From CALLPQ01 sp039819545 (GTDB taxonomy: Bacteria; Pseudomonadota; Alphaproteobacteria; Caulobacterales; Parvularculaceae), in contig JBCBRS010000024.1 of NCBI GenBank assembly GCA_039819545.1, positions 1-44,543 on the forward strand: DNA of 44,543 nucleotides, read 5' to 3'. The stretch's first letter is position 1; each line of letters opens with the position of its first letter. Both the position numbers and the translations under genes were made by a program. Of this stretch, positions 34,772 to 43,300 are shown one piece after another. The notes under the pieces were generated by a model. The model made no database searches. It was given only the letters and a program-made list of their open reading frames with translations, and was not told the origin of the DNA.

Positions 34772-34841
34772 GGGCGGTCAGCCCGCCCCGTCGGAGGGCC
34801 TTTGGCCCGCGAGACAAGAAATGGCGGACCGAGAGTCCGCC
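34772..34841 (+). other. three consecutive hairpins upstream of the integrase
   Basis: Hairpin 1 pairs GGGCGG with CCGCCC (34772-34788). Hairpin 2 pairs GGGCC with GGCCC around TTT (34796-34808). Hairpin 3 pairs GGCGGAC with GTCCGCC around CGAGA (34823-34841) and is followed by TATATA. There are no T-runs. It could be a structured RNA, an attachment region or recombination site; I cannot decide between them. Confidence 0.4.
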
Positions 34842-34993
34842 TATATACCGTTTCCTCCCGACGCTGACTGTCTCATAAGCATCGATATTTCTGGTGTTTA
34901 GCTATCTTTCCTGTATTTTCCTATTTCATCTTGTTTCAGACAAGCGCAAACTTTATGGTATGAGGGGTGGTATCAAAATCGGCAGTTATACCA

Positions 34994-36235
34994 ATGCCGA
35001 AAACCACCAAGGGCCTGACCGCCACAGCTGGCTCCAAGATGAAGACGCCCGGTCGGTATGCGGATGGTTCCGGGCTCTATCTGCAGGTGTTAGATTCCCT
35101 GTCGAAGCGGTGGGAATGGCGCGGGATGGTGGACGGCAAGCGCAAGCTTGTTGGTATCGGAACCGCTGATCTATATTCCCTCGCTGAGGCCCGCGAGATT
35201 GCCCGTGAGTGGTCCCGGCTGGCGAAGGAAGGCATGGACCCCAAAGCCCACCGGGACGCCCTGAGATTTGATCAGAGAGCGGTGCGGGCGGTGCCCACCT
35301 TTGAGGCGGTGGCGCGTGAATGTCACGAGAAGACGATTCAGCCCGCGATGCGGAACGCAAAGCATATCCAGCAATGGATCAACACGCTTGCCGATTATGT
35401 GTTTCCGGTGATTGGTTCCATGCGGATCAATGAAATCACCACGCAGGACGTGCGAAAAGCGCTGGAACCGATCTGGCTGGAAAAGCCGGAGACGGCACGC
35501 CGGGTAAAGCAACGCATCGGTAAAGTGTTTGAGTATGCCCGCACGGTGCCGGAGTGCCGGTTTGACCGCGTGAACCCCGTTGATGGTTTGAAACAGGCTT
35601 TGCCGTCGCAAAAGAATGCGCAGGCGAAGGAACACCACCCGGCTTTGCCCTACGCCGACTTACCCGCCCTAATGACCGATCTGCAGGCGGTGGACAGCAT
35701 ATCATCGCTGGCCCTGCAATTTATCATTCTGACCGCTTGCCGGTCCGGGGAGGTACGCGGGGCGCAGTGGTCAGAGATCGATCTGAAAGCCCGCACATGG
35801 ACGGTGCCAAGGGCACGCATGAAAGCGGGCAAAGACCACCGCGTGTCCCTGAGCGACGCCGCTATGGCCATTCTCGAACGCACGCGCGGGCTATCGGATG
35901 AATGGGTATTCCCCAGTCCGCAGGCCCGCAAAGCCTTGTCCGATGTGGCGGTGGCGAAGGTGTTAAAGCGGTTTCATGAACCCACCACCGCAACGGTTCA
36001 CGGAATGCGTTCCACCTTTCGCGACTGGTGTGAGGAGCAGACAAGCTTTCCCCACGCAGTGAAGGAACGCGCGCTTGCCCATACAGTCCGCAATCAGGCC
36101 GAAGCCGCCTACAACCGCACCGACCTTTTCGAAAAGCGCCGTAATCTGATGGATACCTGGGGGCGTGTTACGCAATCAGCGTTGCACGAGGCCGGGAGTG
36201 GCACCGTGATTGATCTGAAATCCAGAAAAGCCTGA
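34994..36235 (+). CDS. P4-type tyrosine recombinase/integrase
   Basis: This 413-residue integrase catalyses insertion and excision of the right-hand island. The N-terminal arm-binding domain (DUF4102 type) shows YADGSGLYLQVLDSLSKRWE and LVGIGTADLYSLAEAREIAR. A SAM-like core-binding domain follows at about 110-200. The catalytic domain carries Arg250 (ACRSGEVRGAQW), His336-x-x-Arg339 (HGMRSTFRDWC) and the nucleophile Tyr373 (AAYNRTDLFEKR). ATG 34994 is preferred because the longer frame from 34967 reads into the leader repeats. The first gene of the island; its target is probably to the left, but no tRNA or tmRNA is recognisable there. Confidence 0.93.
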   Translation: MPKTTKGLTATAGSKMKTPGRYADGSGLYLQVLDSLSKRWEWRGMVDGKRKLVGIGTADLYSLAEAREIAREWSRLAKEGMDPKAHRDALRFDQRAVRAVPTFEAVARECHEKTIQPAMRNAKHIQQWINTLADYVFPVIGSMRINEITTQDVRKALEPIWLEKPETARRVKQRIGKVFEYARTVPECRFDRVNPVDGLKQALPSQKNAQAKEHHPALPYADLPALMTDLQAVDSISSLALQFIILTACRSGEVRGAQWSEIDLKARTWTVPRARMKAGKDHRVSLSDAAMAILERTRGLSDEWVFPSPQARKALSDVAVAKVLKRFHEPTTATVHGMRSTFRDWCEEQTSFPHAVKERALAHTVRNQAEAAYNRTDLFEKRRNLMDTWGRVTQSALHEAGSGTVIDLKSRKA

Positions 36236-36392
36236 TTCGCTCGCCGTATTCGGTGTGTAAATTTACTCGTTCTCAATTGCCTCAAATCGGCTTAATAAGT
36301 GTCACGCGCGGCTAAGGTCGATCCTGAATGGTCAGCATCCGCACGGACTTGCCGCGTCGCTTTTTATGCGGGCAGAACTTGCGGAGGCGAGA

Positions 36393-37166
36393 GTGAATAT
36401 TGATGTAGATTTTTTTAACGAGTATTCTCGAAAGCTATTTGCAACGCGAGAGTTTAAGCCGAGAGAAATGCTTATCCACAAAGAACGTGAAGCACTTCAC
36501 GTAAAATATGCGGATCAGCACGATAAAAGAACGAACGAGATTAAAAAAATTATTCAAGATTTGCTGCCTTCCGTTGCCTTTAATCTCACCGATGAGAACC
36601 TAACCGAAGAAGCGCGAAAGATTACATTTTTTAGTGTATATCCGCCCCTTCCAAAGGGTAAAAAACATAAATTTGGAAAACGCAAAGAAGATGTTGAAAA
36701 ACTGAAAAATGCTATCACGACGATAGAAAAAATTGAAATCTCTCGTATAGTTTTATCCGAATTAATTCAAGCAATGTTGATTGAATTGCCGCTTGGTGGT
36801 TTAGAAGAACTTGACCCAAATTGCCATAATCAATCGTATAGAGATTATCCCTATGGGGTATTTCTTGGTTCTCAAACTGATGCTTTGACTACAATAAAAT
36901 TTTTAGCACCTTATTTAGTAGAGGCGATTGAAAGGGTAAATAATACCGTGATTTTTCCTACTTCTGCGAATGTAAGAAACCCACAAGAGAGAAATACCAT
37001 GAATGCAATTTGTAGGTTTTGGAAAGAGCATAATGAAGAGAATATGCCCCGTATGATTAAGGTAGATAGCGGATCAAAATTGGTCAAATTTTGTATCGAG
37101 ATATTTGAAACTCTTGAATTCTCTAAAAGCTCAGTTGAAACAGCATATGCTGCTGTAAATAGTTAA
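36393..37166 (+). CDS. low-GC cargo protein of unknown function, 257 aa
   Basis: GTG 36393 has a perfect GGAGG five bases upstream, so I prefer it over ATG 36366. The product is a 257-residue soluble, mostly helical, Lys/Glu/Ile-rich protein. The middle contains KGKKHKFGKRKEDVEKLKNA and the second half LSELIQAMLIELPLGGLEEL and RDYPYGVFLGSQTDALTTIK. I do not recognise any family or active site. Its base composition is clearly more AT-rich than the genes on either side, and codon choice (AAA, ATT, AAT) differs, so it was acquired separately. Position between integrase and AlpA-like gene, followed by its own terminator-like hairpin, is where satellites carry defence or accessory cargo. Confidence 0.65.
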   Translation: MNIDVDFFNEYSRKLFATREFKPREMLIHKEREALHVKYADQHDKRTNEIKKIIQDLLPSVAFNLTDENLTEEARKITFFSVYPPLPKGKKHKFGKRKEDVEKLKNAITTIEKIEISRIVLSELIQAMLIELPLGGLEELDPNCHNQSYRDYPYGVFLGSQTDALTTIKFLAPYLVEAIERVNNTVIFPTSANVRNPQERNTMNAICRFWKEHNEENMPRMIKVDSGSKLVKFCIEIFETLEFSKSSVETAYAAVNS

Positions 37167-37201
37167 GGGGACTTCAATGTTGATTTAACACCGAAGTCCC
37201 C
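37167..37201 (+). terminator. hairpin at the end of the cargo gene
   Basis: GGGGACTTC and GAAGTCCCC pair perfectly over nine bases around a 17-base loop. The stem starts immediately after the TAA of the cargo gene, and a TTTTTT run lies some 13 bases downstream. It probably ends that transcript or insulates it from the HTH gene. Confidence 0.6.
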
Positions 37202-37272
37202 AAGCAATCTGGTTTTTTGTCATCCATATCTCCATGCATCGCGATGAAACGCGGCTCAATATGGAGAAATCA

Positions 37273-37581
37273 GTGACCAAGAAAACTTATTTACATCCAA
37301 CCAAAGGCTGGCGCACCAGTCCCGATTTTCCAGACGAAGATAACAAAGATGATGGCGAGGCAGTTTCCGAAGCCGCTGCCCCCTCCATCCGAACCGAATC
37401 TAAGCGCTACAGACGCGACGTCGACGTTGCGCAGATTTATGGCGTCCACCGCTCGACAGTGTGGCGGTGGGTCCGTGAAAAGATTATTCCGCCCCCGCTG
37501 AAAATTGCCGGAAGCTCTCGCTTCGATCTAGCCGTCACCGATGAGGGTGTTCAACGGGAGGCCGCGAAAAATGCTGCATAG
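37273..37581 (+). CDS. AlpA-like helix-turn-helix protein, 102 aa
   Basis: The start is uncertain: GTG 37273 has GGAG six bases upstream, while ATG 37234 and 37261 in the same frame lack a good site. A disordered acidic head precedes a MerR/AlpA-type winged helix (VAQIYGVHRSTVWRWVREKI then PPPLKIAGSSRFD), the usual layout of excisionase/AlpA regulators that sense promoter or att DNA. In P4-like and PICI-like islands AlpA homologues control integrase or the replication operon. A strong hairpin lies ten bases beyond the stop. Confidence 0.7.
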   Translation: MTKKTYLHPTKGWRTSPDFPDEDNKDDGEAVSEAAAPSIRTESKRYRRDVDVAQIYGVHRSTVWRWVREKIIPPPLKIAGSSRFDLAVTDEGVQREAAKNAA

Positions 37582-37590
37582 AAACAAAAA

Positions 37591-37615
37591 CCCCGGTGCG
37601 GTCGAGGCACCGGGG
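37591..37615 (-). terminator. strong hairpin with T-run on the minus strand
   Basis: CCCCGGTGC pairs with GCACCGGGG around GGTCGAG. Read on the minus strand it is followed by TTTTTGTTTC, a textbook intrinsic terminator for leftward transcripts. On the plus strand it is only preceded by an A-run. No convincing leftward gene lies just to its right, so it may stop antisense transcription from the operon or act as a bidirectional stop. Confidence 0.6.
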
Positions 37616-37668
37616 CAGAGAACGTTCGCGTCAAATTCCAAATCATCAAAATCAGGATTAAACACAAA

Positions 37669-37830
37669 ATGAGAATACGCCCCCATGACAATTTTTTCAA
37701 GCCTAACCTTAGCTGCGAAACGGTTTTGAACCTTCGCAAAAGGGCAATCGGGGACAAATTCCCCATCAGCGATAGCGTGGCCAATTGGCTGGCTGAGCAT
37801 GCGTTTGGAGGCAATGTTGATGAAAAATAA
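37669..37830 (+). CDS. small protein, 53 aa, first of the replication operon
   Basis: An ATG-to-TAA ORF of 53 codons starts at 37669 and overlaps the start of the next gene by 11 bases. The product is basic and mixed (RPHDNFFKPNLSCETVLNLR, KFPISDSVANWLAEHAFGGN). I do not recognise it. Overlapping with a ribosome site (GGAGG) placed inside its own 3' end for the next gene is the pattern of the rest of this operon, which supports it being real. A weak ribosome site at its own start keeps confidence moderate. Confidence 0.5.
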   Translation: MRIRPHDNFFKPNLSCETVLNLRKRAIGDKFPISDSVANWLAEHAFGGNVDEK

Positions 37831-38146
37831 TCTCGTTCTATTGCCCCCCGAAATCCACCGCACCGGGATTGATACTTTACCCGATCCGTACACGCTTTTT
37901 TGCCGGGACCATCTAGCACGATTTAATGCCTGGGCCCGGTTGGCAGCGCCGGGCGGCATGGCGCAAGTCAATCTGGCAAACAATGAGGCGGTTTATGACC
38001 GCTCCGTTGATCCTGAAATCGCGCTGTTAATCGGACGGCAAATGAACCCGTTTGATGTCACTTTCTTACAGGTGACGGAAACGATACGCATTGCCCTTGT
38101 GCATCCTGATTTTCTTTTTGGAATGATGGAGGCGGCCCATGGGTAA
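37820..38146 (+). CDS. hypothetical protein, 108 aa
   Basis: ATG 37820 lies nine bases after GGAGG; nearby in-frame ATGs at 37814 and 37799 fit less well. The 108-residue protein contains VLLPPEIHRTGIDTLPDPYT, a helical DHLARFNAWARLAAP and VTETIRIALVHPDFLFGMME. There is no known domain. Its stop overlaps the next start (ATGGGTAA), and it lies directly before the resolvase-like gene, so it is probably part of island replication or regulation. Confidence 0.6.
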   Translation: MKNNLVLLPPEIHRTGIDTLPDPYTLFCRDHLARFNAWARLAAPGGMAQVNLANNEAVYDRSVDPEIALLIGRQMNPFDVTFLQVTETIRIALVHPDFLFGMMEAAHG

Positions 38147-38438
38147 ACTATCGCGCGATAAAGGCGCAGCGTTCGAGCGTGAGGTGGTGAACGCTTTTCA
38201 TGCGGCTGGTATCCACGCCGAACGCCGCGCGCCCCTGCAAGCGAACGGGGCTATGTGTGAAGGTGATATTGTTGCCCGTGGCATCGGCATGATCGAATGC
38301 AAACGCCGCAAGAATGGCTTCTCGCTGATCTATGACGCGATGCAGGGAAATGACGCGGTGGTTATTCGATCAGACCGCAAACCCGCGCTGATCGTCTTTG
38401 AACTTTCAGACTTTCTCGCGCGGGAGGGTCGGCAATGA
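38139..38438 (+). CDS. Holliday-junction-resolvase/PDDEXK-like nuclease, 99 aa
   Basis: The N-terminal KGAAFEREVVNAFHAAGIHA and the later CEGDIVARGIGMIECKRRKN form the restriction-endonuclease-like pattern (E, then D, then E-x-K) seen in archaeal-type Holliday junction resolvases. It is 99 residues, a single compact domain. It would cleave branched DNA during replication or packaging of the island. The gene overlaps its neighbours on both sides (ATGGGTAA upstream, ATGA downstream), so it is co-translated with the helicase. Confidence 0.75.
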   Translation: MGKLSRDKGAAFEREVVNAFHAAGIHAERRAPLQANGAMCEGDIVARGIGMIECKRRKNGFSLIYDAMQGNDAVVIRSDRKPALIVFELSDFLAREGRQ

Positions 38439-39442
38439 TTTACAGCGAACTGAACCCGCCGCCGATTGATGAAATCCCGCCGTGGGCTAATTGTGCGCAA
38501 GGTGTTCCCCTAACGGACGGACTACCACCGCCCAGCCAATCGCAATCACGCATCACGGTAAAAGCCGTCACTGGTGACGAATTTCTCGCCATGGCCATAC
38601 CGGAGCGGGAGTATTTTCTCGGGCGGTGGTTGCCCGTCAAAGGCCTTTGCATGGTTCATGCGTGGCGCGGGGTCGGCAAAACGATGTTTGCGCTATCGGT
38701 GGCAAAGTCAGTGGCCACAGGTGAGCGTTTTGCACGGTGGGCGGTTCGCGCCGCACGGCCCGTTGTCTATGTCGATGGTGAAATGGCTGCAACGCAGATG
38801 AAAGATCGCTTGCAGGCTATCACTGGTGAGCAAGATGATCTTTCGAACATCACGCTGGTTGCTGATGATCTGCAAGCAGAGGGATTACCCGATCTGACAA
38901 GTGAAACAGGACAACGCATTATTGAAGGTTTTCTCAAACCTGAAAGCTTGCTGATCCTCGATAATATCTCTTGCTTGTTTCGCGATGGCGCGGACGAAAA
39001 CGACGCGCGGTCGTGGAAGTCGGCCGCTGAGTGGTTGCGAAAGCTTCGCCGCGAAGGGCATAGCGTATTGCTGGTCCACCATTCGGGCAAAGGCGGTGCG
39101 CAGCGCGGAACGTCCAAGCGCGAGGATATTCTCGATACGGTCATTCACCTGAAACGATCTGAGGATTATTCCCCGGCTGAGGGCGCGGTTTTTGAAATCC
39201 ATTTTGAAAAATGCCGGGGGGCTTTCGGTGACGATGTGGAGCCGTTCAAGCTTCACTATCACGCCGATGATGGCGCGGTGGCCCATTGGACGACCAGCGA
39301 GATTGTCGACCATGATTATCAGGCGGTGGTCGATGGCGTGAAAGCGGGCAAGTCCGTTCGCGACATTGCAGAAGATACCGGGATATCGAGATCGGAAGTC
39401 GGCCGGTTACGACAACGGGCAAAGGCGGCTGGCGATGCGTGA
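38435..39442 (+). CDS. RepA-type (RSF1010-like) hexameric helicase/ATPase
   Basis: The 335-residue ATPase belongs to the RecA-like RepA/AAA_25 family used for replication initiation of plasmids, satellites and phages. Walker A is RGVGKTM (Lys82), Walker B LLILDNISCLF (Asp176); VLLVHHSGKGGAQRGTSKRE follows as the sensor/arginine-finger region. The C-terminal part has SVRDIAEDTGISRSEVGRLR, a small HTH that could bind DNA. ATGA couples it to the nuclease gene. Immediately behind it lies an array of GGGAC motifs, which would fit an origin served by this protein. Confidence 0.85.
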   Translation: MIYSELNPPPIDEIPPWANCAQGVPLTDGLPPPSQSQSRITVKAVTGDEFLAMAIPEREYFLGRWLPVKGLCMVHAWRGVGKTMFALSVAKSVATGERFARWAVRAARPVVYVDGEMAATQMKDRLQAITGEQDDLSNITLVADDLQAEGLPDLTSETGQRIIEGFLKPESLLILDNISCLFRDGADENDARSWKSAAEWLRKLRREGHSVLLVHHSGKGGAQRGTSKREDILDTVIHLKRSEDYSPAEGAVFEIHFEKCRGAFGDDVEPFKLHYHADDGAVAHWTTSEIVDHDYQAVVDGVKAGKSVRDIAEDTGISRSEVGRLRQRAKAAGDA

Positions 39443-39617
39443 GTATGGGACAGCTGGGACACCTGGGACGCGGGGACAGTCAGGACCCCGGGACAGCTGG
39501 GACACTCCTTTTCAGAACCCGCGTAATCATTGGGCTGTAGCTGTCCCAGTGTCCCAGACCCTAGGCGTTGGGACATTGGGACAGTTGTCCTATCCGACCC
39601 CATTGATGGAGATTTGA
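39435..39617 (+). CDS. small repeat-encoded ORF, 60 aa
   Basis: ATG 39435 overlaps the helicase stop by eight bases (ATGCGTGA) and opens a 60-codon frame ending two bases before the next gene. It reads through the GGGAC array, so the product is low-complexity (GTAGTPGTRGQSGPRDSW). It may be only an incidental open frame in the repeats, but the coupling and the precise fit between two genes make expression possible. Confidence 0.35.
   Translation: MREYGTAGTPGTRGQSGPRDSWDTPFQNPRNHWAVAVPVSQTLGVGTLGQLSYPTPLMEI
39447..39582. repeat. GGGAC iteron-like array
   Basis: GGGAC occurs ten times in 136 bases. Six direct copies start at 39447, 39456, 39465, 39473, 39490 and 39499, mostly eight or nine bases apart. 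Two inverted copies (GTCCC) lie at 39543 and 39551, and two direct copies at 39570 and 39578. Most are TGGGACA with an extended TGGGACAGC or TGGGACACC. The array lies immediately after the helicase gene, the position expected for a replication origin, although repeated coding for a small ORF is an alternative. Confidence 0.75.
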
Positions 39618-39619
39618 GA

Positions 39620-40054
39620 ATGGCTTTCGATGCCGCACCAACACCCCACCGCGATGGCACCGGACGATATCTCCCCGGTCACGATCAATCCGGGCCCGGA
39701 CGCCGGACAAAGTATCATGAGGGCCTCATACCCATGGCTGGAAAGCTTGCGGAATGCGGGCTCACGGATGTAGAGCTTGCCGACATGTTCGGGATTGCGC
39801 CCTCGACGCTTTATCTTTGGCACAAGCGCCACAACGCTTTTTCGGAGGCCATAGGGCGCGGCAAAACCATCGCGGATGGCCGGGTGGCACACGCGCTTTA
39901 TCGGCTAGCAATCGGCTTCGATTATACCGAAGAGAAAATCATTTTCGTGAATGGCGAACCCACGGTGATCACGCTCCAAAAGCACAAACCGCCATGCGTC
40001 CGCGCGATCATGTTCGGGCTTCGGAATCGGCATCCCAAAGAATGGGGGCGTTAG
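39620..40054 (+). CDS. terminase small-subunit-like HTH protein
   Basis: ATG 39620 opens a 144-residue protein; the earlier in-frame start lies within the iterons. It contains a helix-turn-helix (LTDVELADMFGIAPSTLYLW), a charged helix (HNAFSEAIGRGKTIADGRVA) and the segment VAHALYRLAIGFDYTEEKII with a C-terminal AIMFGLRNRHPKEW. I recognise this pattern from phage small-terminase-like/DNA-packaging HTH proteins, which recognise pac/cos DNA. No large terminase, portal or capsid gene follows. A lone small terminase in an integrase/helicase island is a hallmark of phage satellites that redirect a helper's packaging. Confidence 0.65.
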   Translation: MAFDAAPTPHRDGTGRYLPGHDQSGPGRRTKYHEGLIPMAGKLAECGLTDVELADMFGIAPSTLYLWHKRHNAFSEAIGRGKTIADGRVAHALYRLAIGFDYTEEKIIFVNGEPTVITLQKHKPPCVRAIMFGLRNRHPKEWGR

Positions 40055-40328
40055 ACGGTACAATTTACGCCCACAATTAAATAAGCTGTACGAGCAGGTG
40101 TGTCCGCGATGAAGTGTTCCAGCAAACGATCAATCTGAAAATGTGTAATTTTTGAATACTTTAGCCTCATTCAACCACCCTAGGATCATTGGTTTCCTAG
40201 GTCAGCCCCTACTTTTTTTCGAGGTAAATTGACTCTGGAGAAGATACCCATTTTTATAACGGATCCAAACATGGCCAAATTTTAGTTTATTATTACCTCA
40301 GGAATGAGGCACGGGGGCAAAGTTATTT
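40055..40328 (+). other. AT-rich gap before the CSLREA gene
   Basis: Nothing coding is seen in these 274 bases. CCTAGG-ATCATTGGTTT-CCTAGG (40189-40201) repeats a 6-base palindrome, and GTGCCTCATTCCTGAGG can be read as an imperfect hairpin near 40298-40312. It probably contains the end of the island and the promoter of the giant gene; no attachment repeat matching the integrase leader was found by eye. Confidence 0.4.
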
Positions 40329-43300
40329 ATGACCACATTCACCGTAACAATCACCACAGATGAGCTCGATGATCTTGATGGCATGGGGACAGTGTCTCTG
40401 GCCAATTTTGGTGGCGCGGGTGATTTATCCCTAAGAGAGGCGATATCGCTTGCTAATGCCATGGCGGGTGTGGATACGATCACTTTTGCCTCTGGTATGG
40501 GCGACGCGTTTGAAAATGATGCGCTGATCCGCCTGACGCAAGGTGAATTGGTCGCCACGGAGGCACTCAATATTGATGGCTCAACGGCCGGCGGCGCGGT
40601 GGTGATCACCGGGGATGCCGATGGCGATGATCTGACTGTGATGGGAACGGACATCACCGATGTGGCGGCCTCTGGTGCCGGATTGCTTGATGATAATAGC
40701 CGGGTCCTAAATATAACGGCTAACACCGGCACCTCCACCCTCACGGGCCTGACTATTACGGGCGGGCGCACGACGGGGAGTAATGCCTATGGCGGCGGGG
40801 TTAGCAGTGTTGGTGCCATTACCCTGGCCAATTCCACCGTTTCCGGTAATTCAACCACGGGTCAAGATGCCAATGGCGGCGGGATTTACAGCCGTGGTGC
40901 AACCACCCTGACCAATTCCACATTGTCCGGTAATTCTACTGCGGGGAATAGTGCCAATGGCGGCGGAATCGCAGTTTTCGATCAAATTACGATCACCAAT
41001 TCTATTGTGCTTGGTAATACAACTAGCTTTGCAGGTTTAGGTTCTGATGAAATCTTTGAAGCAACATTTAGCGGAGGCGATGGCACACCGGAATTTCTTG
41101 GGGGTAATATTGTGGGCGCTATTGGGGGTAATATTGTGGGCGCTAATAGTAGCGCCTTTGATATTTCAGGGCTTTCCAATGTGGTTAATGCTGACCCTGC
41201 ACAGGTGTTTGCATTGACGCAAGGCAATACCGCTGACGCCTCAATTCTCGCCGGTGTTCTTGGCGACAATGGAGGGCCGGTAGAGACGATTGCGCTGTTG
41301 GCGGATGCATTGAATCCTGCCCTGGATGTGGGAGATGCCCCTAATGGCGTAACCACCGATGCCAATGGCAATGCACGCATGGTTGATCTTGACGGCGTAA
41401 ATAATGGTGGCACCGTGGATGCGGGCGCAGTGGAACTCGCCGCACTTCCCGAAGCAGACAGCCTGATCGTCACCACCACAGCTGACGTGGTTGATGCCTT
41501 CGACGGGGAAACATCCCTGCGCGAGGCGATTGCGTTTGCTAATGCTACCAGCGGTGTTGACACGGTTTCTTTTGCAAGCGGCGTTGGCGAGACTTTCGAG
41601 GCTGGCGGTACCATTCGCTTAACACAAGGTGAACTGCTGGTTACTGAAGCCATCGACATTGTTGGCGTGACTGACACAGACGGTAACCCGCTTATCCGCA
41701 TTACCGGTGATGCCAATGGCGATGATGTTCTCGGTGCCGATGGAAATACGGATGTTGGGGCCAGTCTTGGGTCTAATGTGTTGAGTGACAATTCTCGTGT
41801 GCTTAACTTACAGACTGTTGCCTCCACCGAGAGTTCAATCAGTGGGTTGATCATTACAGGTGGGCGGACGACTGCTGACGATGAAGGTGGCGCTGGTATC
41901 CGGTCACAGCAATCATTGTCGGTTGCGAATTCGATCATCGTCGGAAACTCCACCGATGGAGATGTTTCACGAGGTGGCGGGATTTTCTCTCGTTTTGGTC
42001 TAACTCTTGAAAATTCTGAGGTGAGCGGCAACGCGACTTACGGTGACAACGCCAGTGGGGGTGGCATTTATTCAACTGCAAACTTTACGATTCTTAGCAA
42101 TTCAACGGTTGATGGAAACTCAACCAGCGGATTCATCTCACGAGGGGGCGGCTTGTATGTCAATGGCGAATTAAACCTTGCCAACTCTACGATCAGTAAT
42201 AATGCGACGTCCGGTCAATACAGCGATGGTGGTGGGTTCAACGCCAGAAATCTAAGAGCCGTGAATTCAACAATCAGCCAAAATTCCACATCAGGAACCG
42301 ATAGCGAAGGCGGCGGCGCTTTCATAGGTGGCGTTGGTTTTTTAGACAACACGACCGTCACTGGGAACTTCACAGCGGGCGATCAGTCGACCGGCGGCGG
42401 AATATACAGTCGAGGTGAACAATTCATCGACAACTCAATCATTCTGGGTAACGAGACACGATATGCAGGCGTCGGCGGCGATGAAATCTATGAAACTACT
42501 CTTGGAGGGAATGACGGCACCCCCACTTTCGGTGGGGCCAATATTGTTGGCGCGAATGCTATGGCGTTTGACACCACAGGCCTTGCAAATGTCTTCAATG
42601 CTGATCCGGCCAATACCTTTGAGATGACGCAAATTGTTGGCTCCGTGGTTGCTGGCGTATTGGCTGATAATGGGGGGCCAGTTGAGACGATCGCACTCCT
42701 TGATGGAGGCGCGGCTGAAGGCGTCGGTGATGCAAGCCTGATCCCTCTGGAAGGGGATTTCAGAATTGATGTCGATGGTGATGGCGACACCCTGGGCACG
42801 ATCAGCCTTGACGCCAATGGCAATCTACGCCTGATCGGAGCATTGGATCTTGGTGCCGTGGAAGCCCCTGAAGCACCATCCCTCATAGTGACGACTAGTG
42901 ATGATATTGTTGATGCGTTCGATGGGGAAACATCCCTGCGCGAGGCGATTGCTTTTGCCAATGGACAAGCCGGCGATGATATCATCAGCTTTGACGCCAC
43001 CGTATTTACAGGCGGTGCGGATAGTGTCATTCGCCTGACACAAGGTGAATTACTGATTACCGATGGTGTGACTATTGACGGTGCGTCAGGCACGCAGGTC
43101 TTAATCACCGGCGACGCAAATGGCGACGACCTCTTATTGCCAGTGGCTGATAGCTTTTTCACGTTGGTGTTCGGTAATTCTAATATCGCTGATAATAGCC
43201 GCGTATTTAATATTGATGCGCTCAATAGAACTGTCGTCTTGCAGAATTTGTCCATCACCGGCGGGGTTACGTCTGGTGATCCGGGCGATGAGCGTGGGGC

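Larger units (their letters stand above)
34383..34993 (+). other. junction region between chromosome core and satellite island
   Basis: This 611-base stretch has no gene I trust. From left to right it holds copy B of the 120-bp repeat (34487-34606), a cluster of three hairpins (34772-34841), and AT-rich sequence before the integrase. TGGTAT occurs twice 12 bases apart near 34954-34971, with the inverted ATACCA at 34987-34992; these might be integrase arm sites or its promoter region. An ORF at 34683-34901 lacks protein-like features. Confidence 0.5.

Noticed and set aside
34683..34901. 72-codon ORF upstream of the integrase
   Set aside because: It runs through the three hairpins, has no ribosome site and no protein-like pattern.
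34600..34990. tmRNA or tRNA as target of the P4-type integrase
   Set aside because: I looked for T-loop (TTCGA), acceptor and tag-coding features on both strands and found none that fold correctly.
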